Shown: piece after piece, positions 1 through 10,406 of the stretch
How the letters are laid out: every line of letters begins with the position of its first letter
Position numbering within the stretch: position 1 is the first letter of the stretch
Origin: Lojkania enalia
Lineage: Eukaryota > Ascomycota > Dothideomycetes > Pleosporales
NCBI GenBank assembly: GCA_010094045.1
Contig: ML986874.1
Span: forward strand, 1-40,072
Length of the DNA: 40,072 nucleotides
Direction: 5' to 3'
Program-made: the position numbers and the translations under genes
Notes under the pieces: generated by a model
Seen by the model: only the letters and a program-made list of their open reading frames with translations
Told to the model about the DNA's origin: nothing
Databases searched by the model: none

Positions 1-410
1 GGGAGTGTTTTGGGAGAGGGTGATTGAGTGTTCATATTTGGGAACAATGAGTGCAAATTGTTTTTTATGGAGGTTCGCTCGATCGATTTTGGGCAGCGCG
101 GGCGTTGGAGATGGGTATCCGTCCTATGCTTATTAGCGGCTAGTGGGGATTGTTTGCCATGAGAAACATTTAAGCGGAAAGGCCCGGAGTTTATGAGAGG
201 AGTGGGATCGGGTGGTTGCGGGGCGGGCGAGTGTTGAGGGATTTTTTGACGTCCGAAGGACCCGATGGGTGAGAGGAGAACACCATAGGATTAGGGGATA
301 ACCTAACTTAGACAGAATTCTGTAGGCATAAGAGTGAAATGCAGAATATCAATATTTTAGTACTATGGGCGCTTCTGTCTTGTACGGTGATGGATCGGGT
401 TGTGAATAGA

Positions 411-444
411 AGCGCACCGAACAGCGCACCGAACCAGTGCACCG
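411..444. repeat. short 12-bp tandem repeat
   Basis: The 12-mer AGCGCACCGAAC occurs twice in a row (411-422, 423-434), followed by a degenerate third copy (435-444). An 8-bp inverted repeat, GCGCTTCT at 369-376 and AGAAGCGC at 408-415, brackets the left side and could form a stem. No function is assigned. Confidence 0.7.
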
Positions 445-742
445 TTCACATCAGGATTCACATAGTGTTCTAGATATTTCAAAGTTCGATCCGGCTGTTG
501 AGATGGTGTTTTTTGCCTGTCTAGTGTATGGTTTCTATGTTTTTAGTTTATGTGGTGGTATAGGTAATAGGGTGGACGGTTGGGCAGTGACGAGCAACCC
601 TTCTCCCAACCCGGCACCGTCGGCATGATACCAGCCAGATGTTATTTTTGACCGAATTTTTCCTGCCCAACTTCCCCGGCCTTAAATCTCTAGACTCAGG
701 CTATGCGTGAAATTTAGCCTTTAAAACAGAATTTTAAAAAAT

Positions 743-744
<2 letters not shown>

Positions 745-774
<30 letters not shown>
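745..774. repeat. T30 homopolymer
   Basis: An uninterrupted run of 30 T on the plus strand. It may be a poly(A) tail relic of a minus-strand retroposed sequence or simple slippage. No coding remnant was recognised beside it. Exact length is uncertain because homopolymers are error-prone in sequencing. Confidence 0.9.
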
Positions 775-777
<3 letters not shown>

Positions 778-1959
778 CCACTTGAGCGTTGGTGGGCGTA
801 TTTTATGCTGTCTGGGGGGTTGCTCGACATGCGTGCTGACCGCAGTCTTCTTTGCCACAGGCACCGTAGACGGATTCTACATACAGATTCGAGTCTTGGA
901 GGGGGGAAGTGTGGGAGCGAGGTCGCGAACCATCGACTCATAGCATCTATTTTTTTATTTTTCAATTGTTATTTTTGTTCTTGGGGTTGGACACCGCATC
1001 TTTAGCTACATGGATTCTTTAGATTACCCTTTTAATGCGGATTCACAGATCCATGCCTAGATAGGTCCGCAGCTTTTAATATTACCAAGAATCCTGGCGT
1101 TGTCCCTTTTAATTTCAGAAAAATATTGCTGAATTAGAAAGTCTCGTCAGCCGCCTTTGCTCCCATTCAGGATTTGTGCTCCGGGACTCGACTCCACGGA
1201 CACGTGGCATGGGTATCTAGTATTTGATTCTCAGGTATACTGCTACCTTCACGAATCTGTTGAAGGCCGCTTATATATGTTGGGGGCATCCCTAACGAAG
1301 TCGATGCATCTCAAGTCGAAGAGCTATAATCTTGAAACGAACATTGAGCTAAATTAATAGGCCTTGGATAGAAATTCGAGCGCTACGATCTTGAGGTCAT
1401 TTAAAATGGAATAGCCTCACCGCACGGGAGTGTTTTAGACAGTCAGATAATGGTGGGAAGGAAGACAGCTAAGGTCTGCTGCATATACGTTGCATACCTT
1501 GGCGCTATAACGCGGAATGCAAAGCACCCACTCTCCCACATGCCCTTCTTCCTTACCGCGTCTTACATGCCGTTTGTATTGCATGCGTTAAAGACAGATG
1601 CATTTATTGGCAATGATTTATGTCGAATGTCTTTACTTCATGCTATATCGATATTGGAGTCCATTCCACGATAACACTTGCATCACGGCGAATGCCAGAT
1701 CGTTCATCTTTCACCGTATCATCAACTAGGCACGACAACCGGACTTTCAAGAATTTTATATGTAGAAAGACGAATTTTTCGCCTAAGAGAGTTGCTTAGA
1801 AGAAAATTCCGCAATCAAGTCTTAGATCAGTATATCGAGGCTTGTGATGGCTCAAGTGCGGTTCAACTGCAGAGAACTAAAACAATGGGGCTGAAATTAA
1901 GTGGCTTCCCCAATAATGCATTTATAGTATTATTCTCATATACGCTTCTTAAGTTGGTG

Positions 1960-2030
<71 letters not shown>
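1960..2030. repeat. (ACT)n trinucleotide microsatellite, about 24 units
   Basis: A perfect ACT array of about 71 bases. It reads as poly-threonine on one strand and poly-valine on the other, which creates open frames on both strands that should not be taken as genes. It is perfect along its whole length, so it is probably young or length-variable. Confidence 0.97.
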
Positions 2031-2746
2031 AACCTCAACTCGAAACACGACAGTTACTGAATTGTGTCGATAATTAAGAGGGAAGGCACAGAGGTTTATT
2101 TAAATATGAAGATCAATCAGGGTAGACATAAAAGTATATGCCATATGTCAAAGTCATTTTTAAATCATTCTTGGTGCCGTGGTGCTATGCATCACCAAAG
2201 CTTCCACCTCATCTTGAAATCTGACTCTGCGCCGGGCACACAAGTGGCATGTCTGATCAATTTATGCTTTCACTCTTTTATAAATACCTCAATTCCTAAC
2301 TTGGCTTTGATGCACCAATCTACACCATGAAGTCTTTTCATAAGCTATTTTAGGGAAAAATTTTGCTTCTCGAGTCACGTTACAACGAATGGACTATTGA
2401 TTTTAGACTAATAGAAATAATCAAAGCCTTCATATGTAGAAATAGAGGAGAGGGAGTGGCGCGATTATCTACCTGCAGGGAACTAGTAGAAATACAATCT
2501 CAGATAAAACGCACAAAGATAATTTTTGTCACGATAAGAAATACGTTGATGGTGAGTATTACCTCGAGATTGCCTGTCCTACCTCAAGCCACCCCTTTTA
2601 TCTTGTGAATTCTACAATGTAAAGACACTCGAAGCTGAAAGTAGCAACATTCAATGATTCCTCATCCGATTTTAATAGTTCATCTATAACTTTCTGTTCT
2701 CGCTAGATGACAATCTTCTTTTACGTTATCACCTATTCGATAAATC

Positions 2747-3030
2747 CATTTTAAACAGAAAATTCTCTCGGGCCCATGCATCGAGAGGATCGCGTTTTTA
2801 GTATCAAAGCTTAAGAGCGTGTTGAGCTCCAAGGAGAAAGGAAACGTTTATATACATTCCATGTGACTTGGGGACAAACCTCTTCGACCCCATTTGTCAC
2901 ACGATTGGTACCTTTTAGAGAGTAAGATTCTCCGAGCCCATGCGTTTGCGTAACTCATATTTTTAGTAGCGAACCCTGTAACCGCATGTAGTCCTTCGAA
3001 GAGAGAAAGAAGAGGTGTTTATATACCTGC
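2747..3030. repeat. diverged direct repeat (two copies, about 115 bp)
   Basis: Copy A (about 2747-2860) and copy B (about 2911-3030) share the same ordered blocks. These are a TTTTA-rich start, an ATTCTC..GGGCCCATGC / ATTCTCC..GCCCATGC block, TTTTTAGTA, a purine-rich GAGAAAG/GAAAGA tract, and a terminal GTTTATATAC (2846-2855 and 3017-3026). The same 10-mer recurs at 3720-3729, downstream of another TTTTAGT, suggesting a third, more degraded copy. This looks like an old dispersed or tandem element decayed by point mutation; its identity is unknown. Confidence 0.5.
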
Positions 3031-3067
3031 AGGCCCCGCCGATGGGCACATGCATAACGTTAAGCCA

Positions 3068-3549
3068 AAGAATCAGAAAAGAACAACAGGAAGCCTCGGC
3101 GCAGCAGAATAGTCAAATGATGATACTATTAAACATTTTCAAAGGTCTATTCAACATGCGTTCCTCGACCTAGAGGCTCAAAATACCAGCCTAGAGACCG
3201 CTACGAGATCTGTTCGTTCTACTTGAAGTACCTGGAGATTTCGAAATCTCAAGAATGAGGGTATTTAGTGGAGAAAATCATATTTGCAGTCACCGCGGAA
3301 AGCGAGTCCAACGCAATGGTGCACTTTGCCTACGATTTTTATAGAATTACAGACAAGAAGTTTTGTGTGGACAGACTTGACGGGCGGATGGCGGTAGATT
3401 TTGAATGCCCACACTTAGGAAGATCGCGATAACTCGACTCCCTTGAAGGCAGTACATTCGAAGTTCCGACGCTCTTTTATCGTGGCTTCAATATGAAGAG
3501 AAACGGCAGGGCTACAAACGAAAGTAAGTCGATTAAAAATATAGTTTAG
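3068..3549 (+). pseudogene. decayed coding remnant, family unknown
   Basis: Two overlapping frames read as protein-like sequence interrupted by stops. The first, from 3068, reaches a TAG at 3110-3112 and continues into a heptad-like segment with HAFLDLEAQNTSLETA. The second, from about 3205 in the -1 frame, contains VEKIIFAVTAESESNAMVHF and DRLDGRMAVDFECP and is broken by TGA (3256-3258) and TAA (3430-3432) before a terminal TAG at 3547-3549. Composition (amphipathic, few repeats) differs from the random frames around it. The product cannot be identified. It could also be a chance open stretch, but two successive protein-like segments make a relic more likely. Confidence 0.45.
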
Positions 3550-4160
3550 AAGTATAATTTTTGACGTAGATACGACGCCTAGGGAGTCCCAATGAACTGG
3601 GTTGTGGCAATCTATAGGAAGACTCCTTGCTCCACCATGAACTTTTGTCTATTTTCCTTTTAGTCCAGAATATTTGGACAAGGTTGTGTAAAGAGGTTTG
3701 AAGGAACGAGAGCGATTGTGTTTATATACCCTTTGACCAAGCTCCGAATTGGTATTTACGGCACTACCTGTGAGCATCTGTTGCATTACGCAAAGAGTAG
3801 AGTAGAAACATACATGAGACGCAAAATTTCCGCTTTTAGTACTCATATGTTAATACTAGTGCCTTATGATTTCGGTCGCTTCATAGAGCAATGTATGGGC
3901 GATGACCTTCATTTAAATAACAAGCTGGGATTTAAAAAGCATAAAATATGCTTATTACGGTTATAAACAACATTTTTAGAAATTGTGTGAGGAGTTGTTG
4001 AGGTCTGGGTACGATGGGATTTACATACCATCAACATGATTAATTGAATTAATGATGCGCGCAATGCACATCTATGGCTCATATAACAATTAAAAATATG
4101 TGCTCTAAAATTGATATCTCCACATGTCTATGAACGGTGTCGTATATCATCATCCGTAAG

Positions 4161-6631
4161 TCAAACTCCGAAGCCTAATCCTAAGTCACCTTGCAAACCG
4201 CCGTCTAGGACGCCAATCCCTGCGGTAACTAGACTATCGAACTGACCCCAGCTCGTGAAATCTGCCATCGGGTTCGTACTTGGTGCGAACTGCGCGAATC
4301 CAGCGCTTTCAGGCGTGGGAGGGATATTTACACCGTAGGGAAAAGTCGTTGTGAATAGACTTGAATCACTTCGAGGCGTTGACGCGGGTATCGAGGGATT
4401 AGTTGTAAGATTTTGAATTGCTGGATCCGCGGAGGCGGATGGTGTGATGTTGGTAGAGGGCGATGCAGTTTGAGCTAGGGTGTGTGGCTGGGTTTGCTTC
4501 AAACCCTCAAGACGTAGTTCCTCGAGAACAAGACAGTATCGCTTCGAAAGGCAGTCAGTGTCCGAAAGGGTTGATAATTGCGCCTGGCATTTCTGGCCAG
4601 CGGCAAAGTAGCCCTCGCTTGTGCTAGCTGTGATGAAGGGCTGCTGAATCTTATATATGTACAAAACAACAACAGCGCAAAAAGCATAGTACTGCGTAAA
4701 CCAGAATGCTCGAAATATCTGATTGCCTTGGAAGAGATCATCCACGATTCGAACAATGCCCATCGCGGCTTCAAGACAGTCGGCAATATTTTGAGAAATG
4801 TCCATGTTGCTAGAATTTCCAGGCCGACATTCAATATGGGCCAGGCTAGAGAAGTTGCTGATTAGGAATGGTCGCTGAACAAGTAAAATCGTATGCCAAT
4901 ATGCAAGATTTAGGGTGTTGCGTTGACGGTGGTAAATTGGTATTAGGAGTGACGAGTCAACACCATCGGAATCAAGGAAGCGGACGAGGTTGGCTCGCCA
5001 GTCGCGTAGGTCTTTCATATACTTTGCTGCGAGTTCTAGTCGATGGGACATCGAAGGGGGCCTTATAGGGTAGAGGTCTCGAAGAACAAGGCTAGTTATG
5101 CGAGCAAGCCTGGAGCCTGTTAGATTTCATTGAGTTTGAAAGAGAATTGGGGGCCTACTTCATGTGTTCGATCGGTGCCATCATTACACATTGCGTTTTA
5201 GTTGTCGAGGGGTTTATGTACGACGAATGAATATCGGTGTCGTTGACAATTGCCGGCAGCTCTTGGTCAATATCCTCATCCTTAAAGGTCCGTGGCCGGC
5301 CTAGTGCTGAGGCAAGGTACTTATCTAGAACATACATGGACCAGAACAAGCGGCGTCGACATTCGAGCTCGATGTAATCAGTGGGACAGCAATGCTCTCC
5401 TCTTCGGCCGCGATTCAGCCCAATAGCCAGTGCCAGGTGCGCCGTCGTCCCGAACAGGCTCCAACACTGGTTGATTCGTGATTGAGTAAGGAGGTAGAAG
5501 CATTGGCCTAGCCTAGCTTGTACGCTGGTCAAACGCACAGCACCGCGCTCTTTCGAGAGCTGGTGTTCGGATGCAAAAAAATATCGAGCACTGAATCAGG
5601 TTAGCGGTCTTATACCTCCTAGTTGGACGTCACATCGCACCTATTGTCTTGGTTCGTGCTGCCAGGAGGCATATATGCTTGGGCCTGCGCAAAAACGATT
5701 AAAAGCAATGCTGTCCTAGCCGCGGAATCTTCCTTGTTACGCATATCACCTTGTGTTTCGTAAAATTCTTCAAGTAATTTCTCGATACTGGGCCGATGCA
5801 AAAAACGATGTGTCGGTGCAACAAAGTCAAAATATCTTTCCACTAAGCGCTGAGCATCTGCCTTCGGAGGTAGAACGAAAAAAGTAGAATCATATTCGGG
5901 CAGAGGTGTATCTCCGAACGTGAATATGGATGAATTGTGAGATAACGAGCTATTCTGATGTAGCCTTTTTTGAATTCGGAGAAGAAAAGATACTCCTGAT
6001 GATGGCCCTACATAGTGACCTTGCGAGTCGGTTTGCGTGGGTTCGGGAGAGGTTCTTAGAATATCTCGAGAGACGTCCTCGTTTGGAGCGCTGAGCTGGT
6101 TGGTTCTTGGAAAGATATCACTAGTCACTTGTGGATTTGGTACAGGTTCAGGAGGAGAACCCTGTACTTGGAACGGAGGTGCCTGTGTCTCTTTGGGAGT
6201 TCCTGGAGTCGAGTTCTGTGCAGGGATCGAGATTCTTGGCGGTGCACCAGCTTTCATAGCGGCTTCATCTACTATAACCGACGGGAGTCTGCCTCGGGTA
6301 TACGAAGCAGTGAATTCACAGGGTATGCCTTGACGTAGACATAAGGTACATGGGCATCTGCCAGTGCATCTTGTCTTTTTTCTGCATTGATGTTACTGGA
6401 GTGCCTCAAATATTGTTGGTTTGCAGCGGTTTAGTGTCACATAATCGCTTACTTCTTACAATTATCGCATGCTCTGCTAACTCGCGTCCTCTGGCGTTCC
6501 TCTTTCCGACGCATAGCTTGCGGAGTTTCATGCTTCCTTTGGCTGGCGTTCTGTTGGGCCGGTGATTCTGTGGGGTTGCCAGTCACGTGAACCCAAGTGT
6601 TCGACACCTCAGACTGCTTGTCGCTCTCCAT
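4161..6631 (-). CDS. Zn2Cys6 fungal transcription factor (candidate regulator of the adjacent sugar-acid genes)
   Basis: Nuclear DNA-binding regulator. Four exons are inferred: 6631-6453, 6381-5641, 5590-5159 and 5109-4161, joined by introns of 71, 50 and 49 bp, giving 766 aa with the frame kept throughout. The start ATG lies in a strong CACAATGG context. The first intron splits the zinc cluster. After joining, cysteines 55, 58, 65, 71, 74 and 81 fit C-X2-C-X6-C-X5-C-X2-C-X6-C, preceded by a basic stretch; an extra cysteine sits at 69. The middle region (about residues 200-500) is a fungal-specific TF domain, with the typical CRRRLFWSMYVLDKYLASALGRP and LARITSLVLRDLYPIRP-type segments. The C-terminus is Ser/Thr/Pro-rich, like an activation domain. 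It lies 291 bp downstream of the dehydratase on the same strand, suggesting a role in the same pathway. The target is inferred, not shown. Confidence 0.93.
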
Positions 6632-6922
6632 TGTGGAGAACAGCTCATATATAGTGTCAAATGGAAAAATCAGCGATTCGAGCAGTTTGAGTGAGTGGGT
6701 GTCATTTTAAGGCCGGAAAAGCCGCTGGTGACGAGGATGCACGGACTTTAAGTTGGCGGGTGCGACGTTCACTGCCGACCCCACATCGGGTCTCGGATAA
6801 GTGTGCGAGTAGCCGATGCGCCGCGCTGAGTCACGATTTTTCATATTGCAGAGGTAGCTGAAGGAACAAGCGAAACCTTGCTGTTATGAGCCGTGTTAGT
6901 GCCATACTGCATTTGCCTTGAA

Positions 6923-8162
6923 CTACCATTCTCGAATCTCTCCTCCTGGACCAGTGAACCCAGGATTGACCCAAGCTTTCGCGTCTTTTGATAGGCCTCT
7001 GACTTGCTCTTCGTCGATTTCGATACCTAATCCGGGACCTTTCATGAGCTCAATATAGCCGTCCGTTACCTTCCATACTTCTGGATTCTTGGTGTAACTG
7101 GTTAAGTCCTGTCCTCCGACGTTGTAGTGGATTCCAAGGCTCATTTCCTGTATCGCGAAATTGGGGCAGCAGGCATCGACTTGCACACAGGCCGCTAGTG
7201 CGATTGGTCCGAGAGGACAATGAGGCGCCAGTGCCACGTCGTAGGCCTCGCACATAGCTGCAATGCGTCTCATCTCGGAAATGCCGCCACAATGCGCCAC
7301 ATCAGGTTGTAGGATATCGACACATCCGGCTTCAAGGAAAGGCCGGACATCCCATCTGCTATGCAGTCTTTCGCCGAGAGCAATTGGGCAAGATGTTATT
7401 GATGCGAGCGATTTAATGCCACTGATATGCTCAGAGAGTAGTGGCTCCTCTATAAATAAGGGATGGTATGGTTCCAGCGCCTTCGCAAGTTGTTTAGCCA
7501 TCGGTTTGTGGACTCTGCCGTGGAAGTCCATTCCTGCATCTATACCGAGTGCTTTCACTGTCTTCAGTCGTTCAACGCACTCGTCTAATGCAGAAGGTGA
7601 GTCCAGCCATCCAAGGTCCTCCGTAGCATTCATTTTCACAGACTTGAAGCCTTGTTCCTTACGTGTTCGCCTAATAGGAATTAGTGCAATACAATAAGGT
7701 AAATGTTGCACTCACGCTTGCTTCTCTACATCTGCAGGTCTGTCGCCTCCTATCCATGCGTAAACCTTCAGCTTATTTCGAACTTTCCCCCCCAAAAGCT
7801 GATAGATAGGTACGCCTAATTTTCTGGCTTTGAGATCCCATAATGCGATATCAATCCCGGCCAGAGCGCTCATAAATACAGGTCCGCCTCGGTAGAAGCT
7901 GGTTCGCCACGACATTTGCCAAATATGTTCAATGTCGCTTGTTTTTGTAAGCTTCGCTGCGATAAGTCTGAGAAATAAGCACTCACTCTGCTTCAAAGCC
8001 AAGGTATCTATCTATCCAAGCATCTAGACACCCTTCAACCGCTTGCGTGTGCCCTTCCAATGAGGCTTCTCCCCAGCCAACGTTGCCTGAGTCATCCGTA
8101 ATCTTAACGAAGAGCCATCTGGGCGGTACACGAAAATAGTCAACTTGTGATATTTTGCCCAT
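6923..8162 (-). CDS. D-galactonate dehydratase (DgoD-type, enolase superfamily)
   Basis: Cytosolic enzyme predicted to dehydrate D-galactonate to 2-keto-3-deoxy-D-galactonate. Three exons, 8162-7987, 7937-7716 and 7670-6923, with introns of 49 and 45 bp, give 381 aa; bacterial DgoD is about 382 aa. The N-terminal part has the capping-domain signature [20 protein letters not shown], followed by YRGGPV and [18 protein letters not shown]. Catalytic residues fit the family: Asp181 and His183 in DFHGR, Glu207 in IEEP, Glu233 in GERLHSRWD (metal ligands Asp181, Glu207, Glu233) and His283 in [11 protein letters not shown]. Spacing matches the bacterial enzyme with a constant shift of two residues. 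It is divergently paired with the aldolase over 461 bp. L-galactonate dehydratase of the galacturonate pathway is a different branch and fits less well. Confidence 0.92.
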
Positions 8163-8623
8163 TGTGCGCGTCTGACACGTGTTATTGAAACAACAGGGTA
8201 GGTTCGTCGACTGCGCGTTGAAATCACAGACGGAGTCCCAATACCCATAAGGAGTAATCCGAGCACAGCCGGTCTAGTAAGCACCGAGATTTGTGCAGTG
8301 CCGCTAGAACGGTTATATAAGGTCCCTAAATAGGTTCTTTTCTCCCCATGACACCTCCGAGTGAGTCTCTGGACGCATCGGGATCCTCCCGAGGTCGGCG
8401 CGGGGTTGCTCCATGTTGAACCAAAGCTCCACACGTAATCTTTAGCTTCGGTAACTCGGTCGAACTGCTCCGAAGAGTCGAGTGAGGAATGGCTTTCATA
8501 TTAATGCATCTCCCAGGAAATTTGGAATATTTCTTGGAAAATGAATATTGTGAGGACTGAAGGTTAGGAGTTTAATTAGAAGTCGAGCCCAGAGCTCATA
8601 CCTCAGGAAGCACGAGCCGCAAA
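8163..8623. promoter_or_regulatory. divergent promoter shared by dehydratase and aldolase
   Basis: This 461-bp interval separates the two divergently transcribed catabolic genes. It contains the inverted repeat TCGGGA-TCC-TCCCGA at 8378-8392, which is CGG-N7-CCG. It also contains CGG triplets at 8449-8451 and 8457-8459 (direct, N5), the second of which pairs with CCG at 8470-8472 (CGG-N10-CCG). An 8-bp palindrome, ACACGTGT, lies at 8175-8182 next to the dehydratase start. Paired CGG half-sites are what Zn2Cys6 dimers typically bind, and such a protein is encoded next door. The assignment is inference. Confidence 0.5.
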
Positions 8624-9644
8624 ATGACCTCATCACCACCCACGGGAGTCTTCGTGCCTGTCCCGACCTTCTTTAAACCGGCATCTGCTTCCAACACGCT
8701 CCAACCCCCTATCGACGTCGATACTCAGGTCAAACACAGTATTCATCTTGCCAAAAATGGAATTCGAGGACTCGTGTTGCTTGGCTCGACGGGCGAGGCA
8801 GTCCACATGTCCCGACAGGAACGCTTCGATATGGTCTCAGGTGTTCGCAAGGGATTGGACGAGGCGGGCTTCAAAGACTATCCCATAATGGCTGGAGTCC
8901 TAATCAACTCGGTTGAAGAGGTACTAGAGTGGTTACAAGATTTTAAGAAGGCAGGCGCACAGTGGGGGCTGGTTCTCGCACCAGGTTACTTTGGTCCAGC
9001 TGCGAACCAAGAGAACTTCCGAGAATGGTTTACAGTGGTTGCAGACCATTCGCCGATTCCTATTCTTATGTAAGGTAACTGCTTAATATTAGTCTGAAGG
9101 GCGCTTATTGGAGGCTAGCTACAACTACCCAGGTGTTACGAACAACATCATGATAACACCCGAAACGTACACTACTCTCGCCCAGCACCCGAACATTGTC
9201 GGATGCAAAATGTCCCACGGCAACGTATCGCACCATGTCCAAGTATCTCTCGACCCTGAAATCGACCACAATAAGTTTAGGGTATATAGTGGATTTGGGC
9301 AGCAGCTTGGACCGATCGTCTTCTTTGGCGCCGCAGGAGTAATTGACGGGCTCGCTGCTATATACCCAAAGACTGTCTCTCGCTTAATGGCTTTGGCTGA
9401 GGAGCGCCCTATAGAGCCCCTCGTTCATGAAGAAATTCAGAAGCTGCAGTATACTGTCAGCACGGCCGAAGAATTCATTGGTAGATGGGGGATCGTGGGT
9501 ATCAAAGAAGCAGTACAGCGCGTGCTCGGCATGGGCACCCGGGAAGGTGGTAGGCTACCACTGAAGGGAAAGTTGCCAGAAGGGGAATGGGAGAGATGGG
9601 ATAAGACTTTTTCGAGAATTCAGAAAATGGAAGACTCGCTATGA
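8624..9644 (+). CDS. 2-keto-3-deoxy-galactonate-type aldolase (DapA / N-acetylneuraminate lyase superfamily)
   Basis: Class I aldolase predicted to split a 2-keto-3-deoxy-hexonate into pyruvate and glyceraldehyde. Two exons, 8624-9069 and 9119-9644, with a 49-bp intron, give 323 aa, normal for the family. Visible landmarks are GSTGE (residues 54-58, the GxTGE loop), YNYPG (150-154, catalytic Tyr150) and GCKMSHG with the Schiff-base Lys179. The GIRGLVLLG strand and the GAQWGLVLAPGYFG segment are also typical of the TIM barrel. Fungal L-threo-3-deoxy-hexulosonate aldolase of galacturonate breakdown belongs to the same family, so stereospecificity cannot be read from sequence. Pairing with a DgoD-type dehydratase favours the D-galactonate product as substrate. 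Confidence 0.88.
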
Positions 9645-10406
9645 AGTTACCCAGAAAGGTTTGTCCCAACAATAGTATGTGTTTGTTACATGCCAGAGTT
9701 TGATCCTGAATCACGACACGGGCCCTCTCGTGCTGTCTCTTGCGAATGTATTCCACTTTCGATTAGATCTGGATCTCATGTTCTATGGGAGACCTAATCA
9801 CATCCCCACTTATCCGATACTCGCTAACTTTCAGACCAATGCTGAATCACTGCCAATAGGGTTTTCAATAGTCCGCATTGACCGGATGCTTGGATACGGG
9901 ATTACACGACTATCACGCGTTTTTACAAGGACACCCAGTACCCGCATTGAATGCCTATTATTGTTTCTATTTTGCTTTAACGCTAGCTACGTTATATACT
10001 CTAACACGTACACTAATTCTTCACGTCCTGTTCTCGCGAATAAAGATGTCGCTGACGAATATAAACCCGAAGGGCCAAACATGGAGTTCGTAAATGCACG
10101 GACCAAATTCCCCCTCTTGGCCTGAACCTCAAAACGCACGGACAGAAATTGCCTACTTCACCTAGTTTGATGTGAGAACAACCCCGCGTGATTGATATGG
10201 TGACGTGTCAGAAGAATCTCGGACTTGAGAAGACGCCGATATCGCCTCGAGGGTGTCGATTACTTCAGCGGGTGTAACTTATTTCTCTTTGAACGCAAGC
10301 ATACCACCATAGAGTCAAACTATAGATCCTTCACCTCATAATTGCATTGCTTTATATCAAATCTCCAAGACTCCGTCCTCAATTTATAATTTTAGTCGCC
10401 CCCGGA
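9645..10406. other. intergenic region, no gene supported
   Basis: Separates the aldolase from the alpha/beta hydrolase. One open frame (9679-10125, +) has no recognisable motif and starts on a non-ATG codon; its composition looks non-coding. The region should hold the aldolase 3' UTR and the hydrolase promoter. No clear TATA box or repeat was seen. Confidence 0.6.

Larger units (their letters stand above)
1..4160. other. gene-poor AT-rich region
   Basis: No intact gene is supported here. The stretch contains a T30 homopolymer, a long ACT microsatellite, a diverged direct repeat and a decayed coding remnant, each listed separately. Other open frames are short and lack family motifs. The longest, 1678-2073 (+), runs through the ACT microsatellite and ends in poly-threonine. 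The first 300 bases are G-rich and could be the flank of a gene left of the window, but nothing in them is identifiable. Confidence 0.7.

Noticed and set aside
745..774. T30 run as poly(A) tail of a retrotransposon
   Set aside because: No reverse transcriptase, LINE or target-site duplication evidence beside it.
1863..2073. Open frames reading poly-threonine or poly-valine on both strands
   Set aside because: They are translations of the ACT microsatellite; no conserved flanking sequence.
7263..7697. 144-codon frame opposite the galactonate dehydratase
   Set aside because: Antisense shadow of a gene with complete catalytic residues.
9679..10125. 148-codon open frame between aldolase and hydrolase
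   Set aside because: Non-ATG start, no motif, composition unlike the neighbouring genes.
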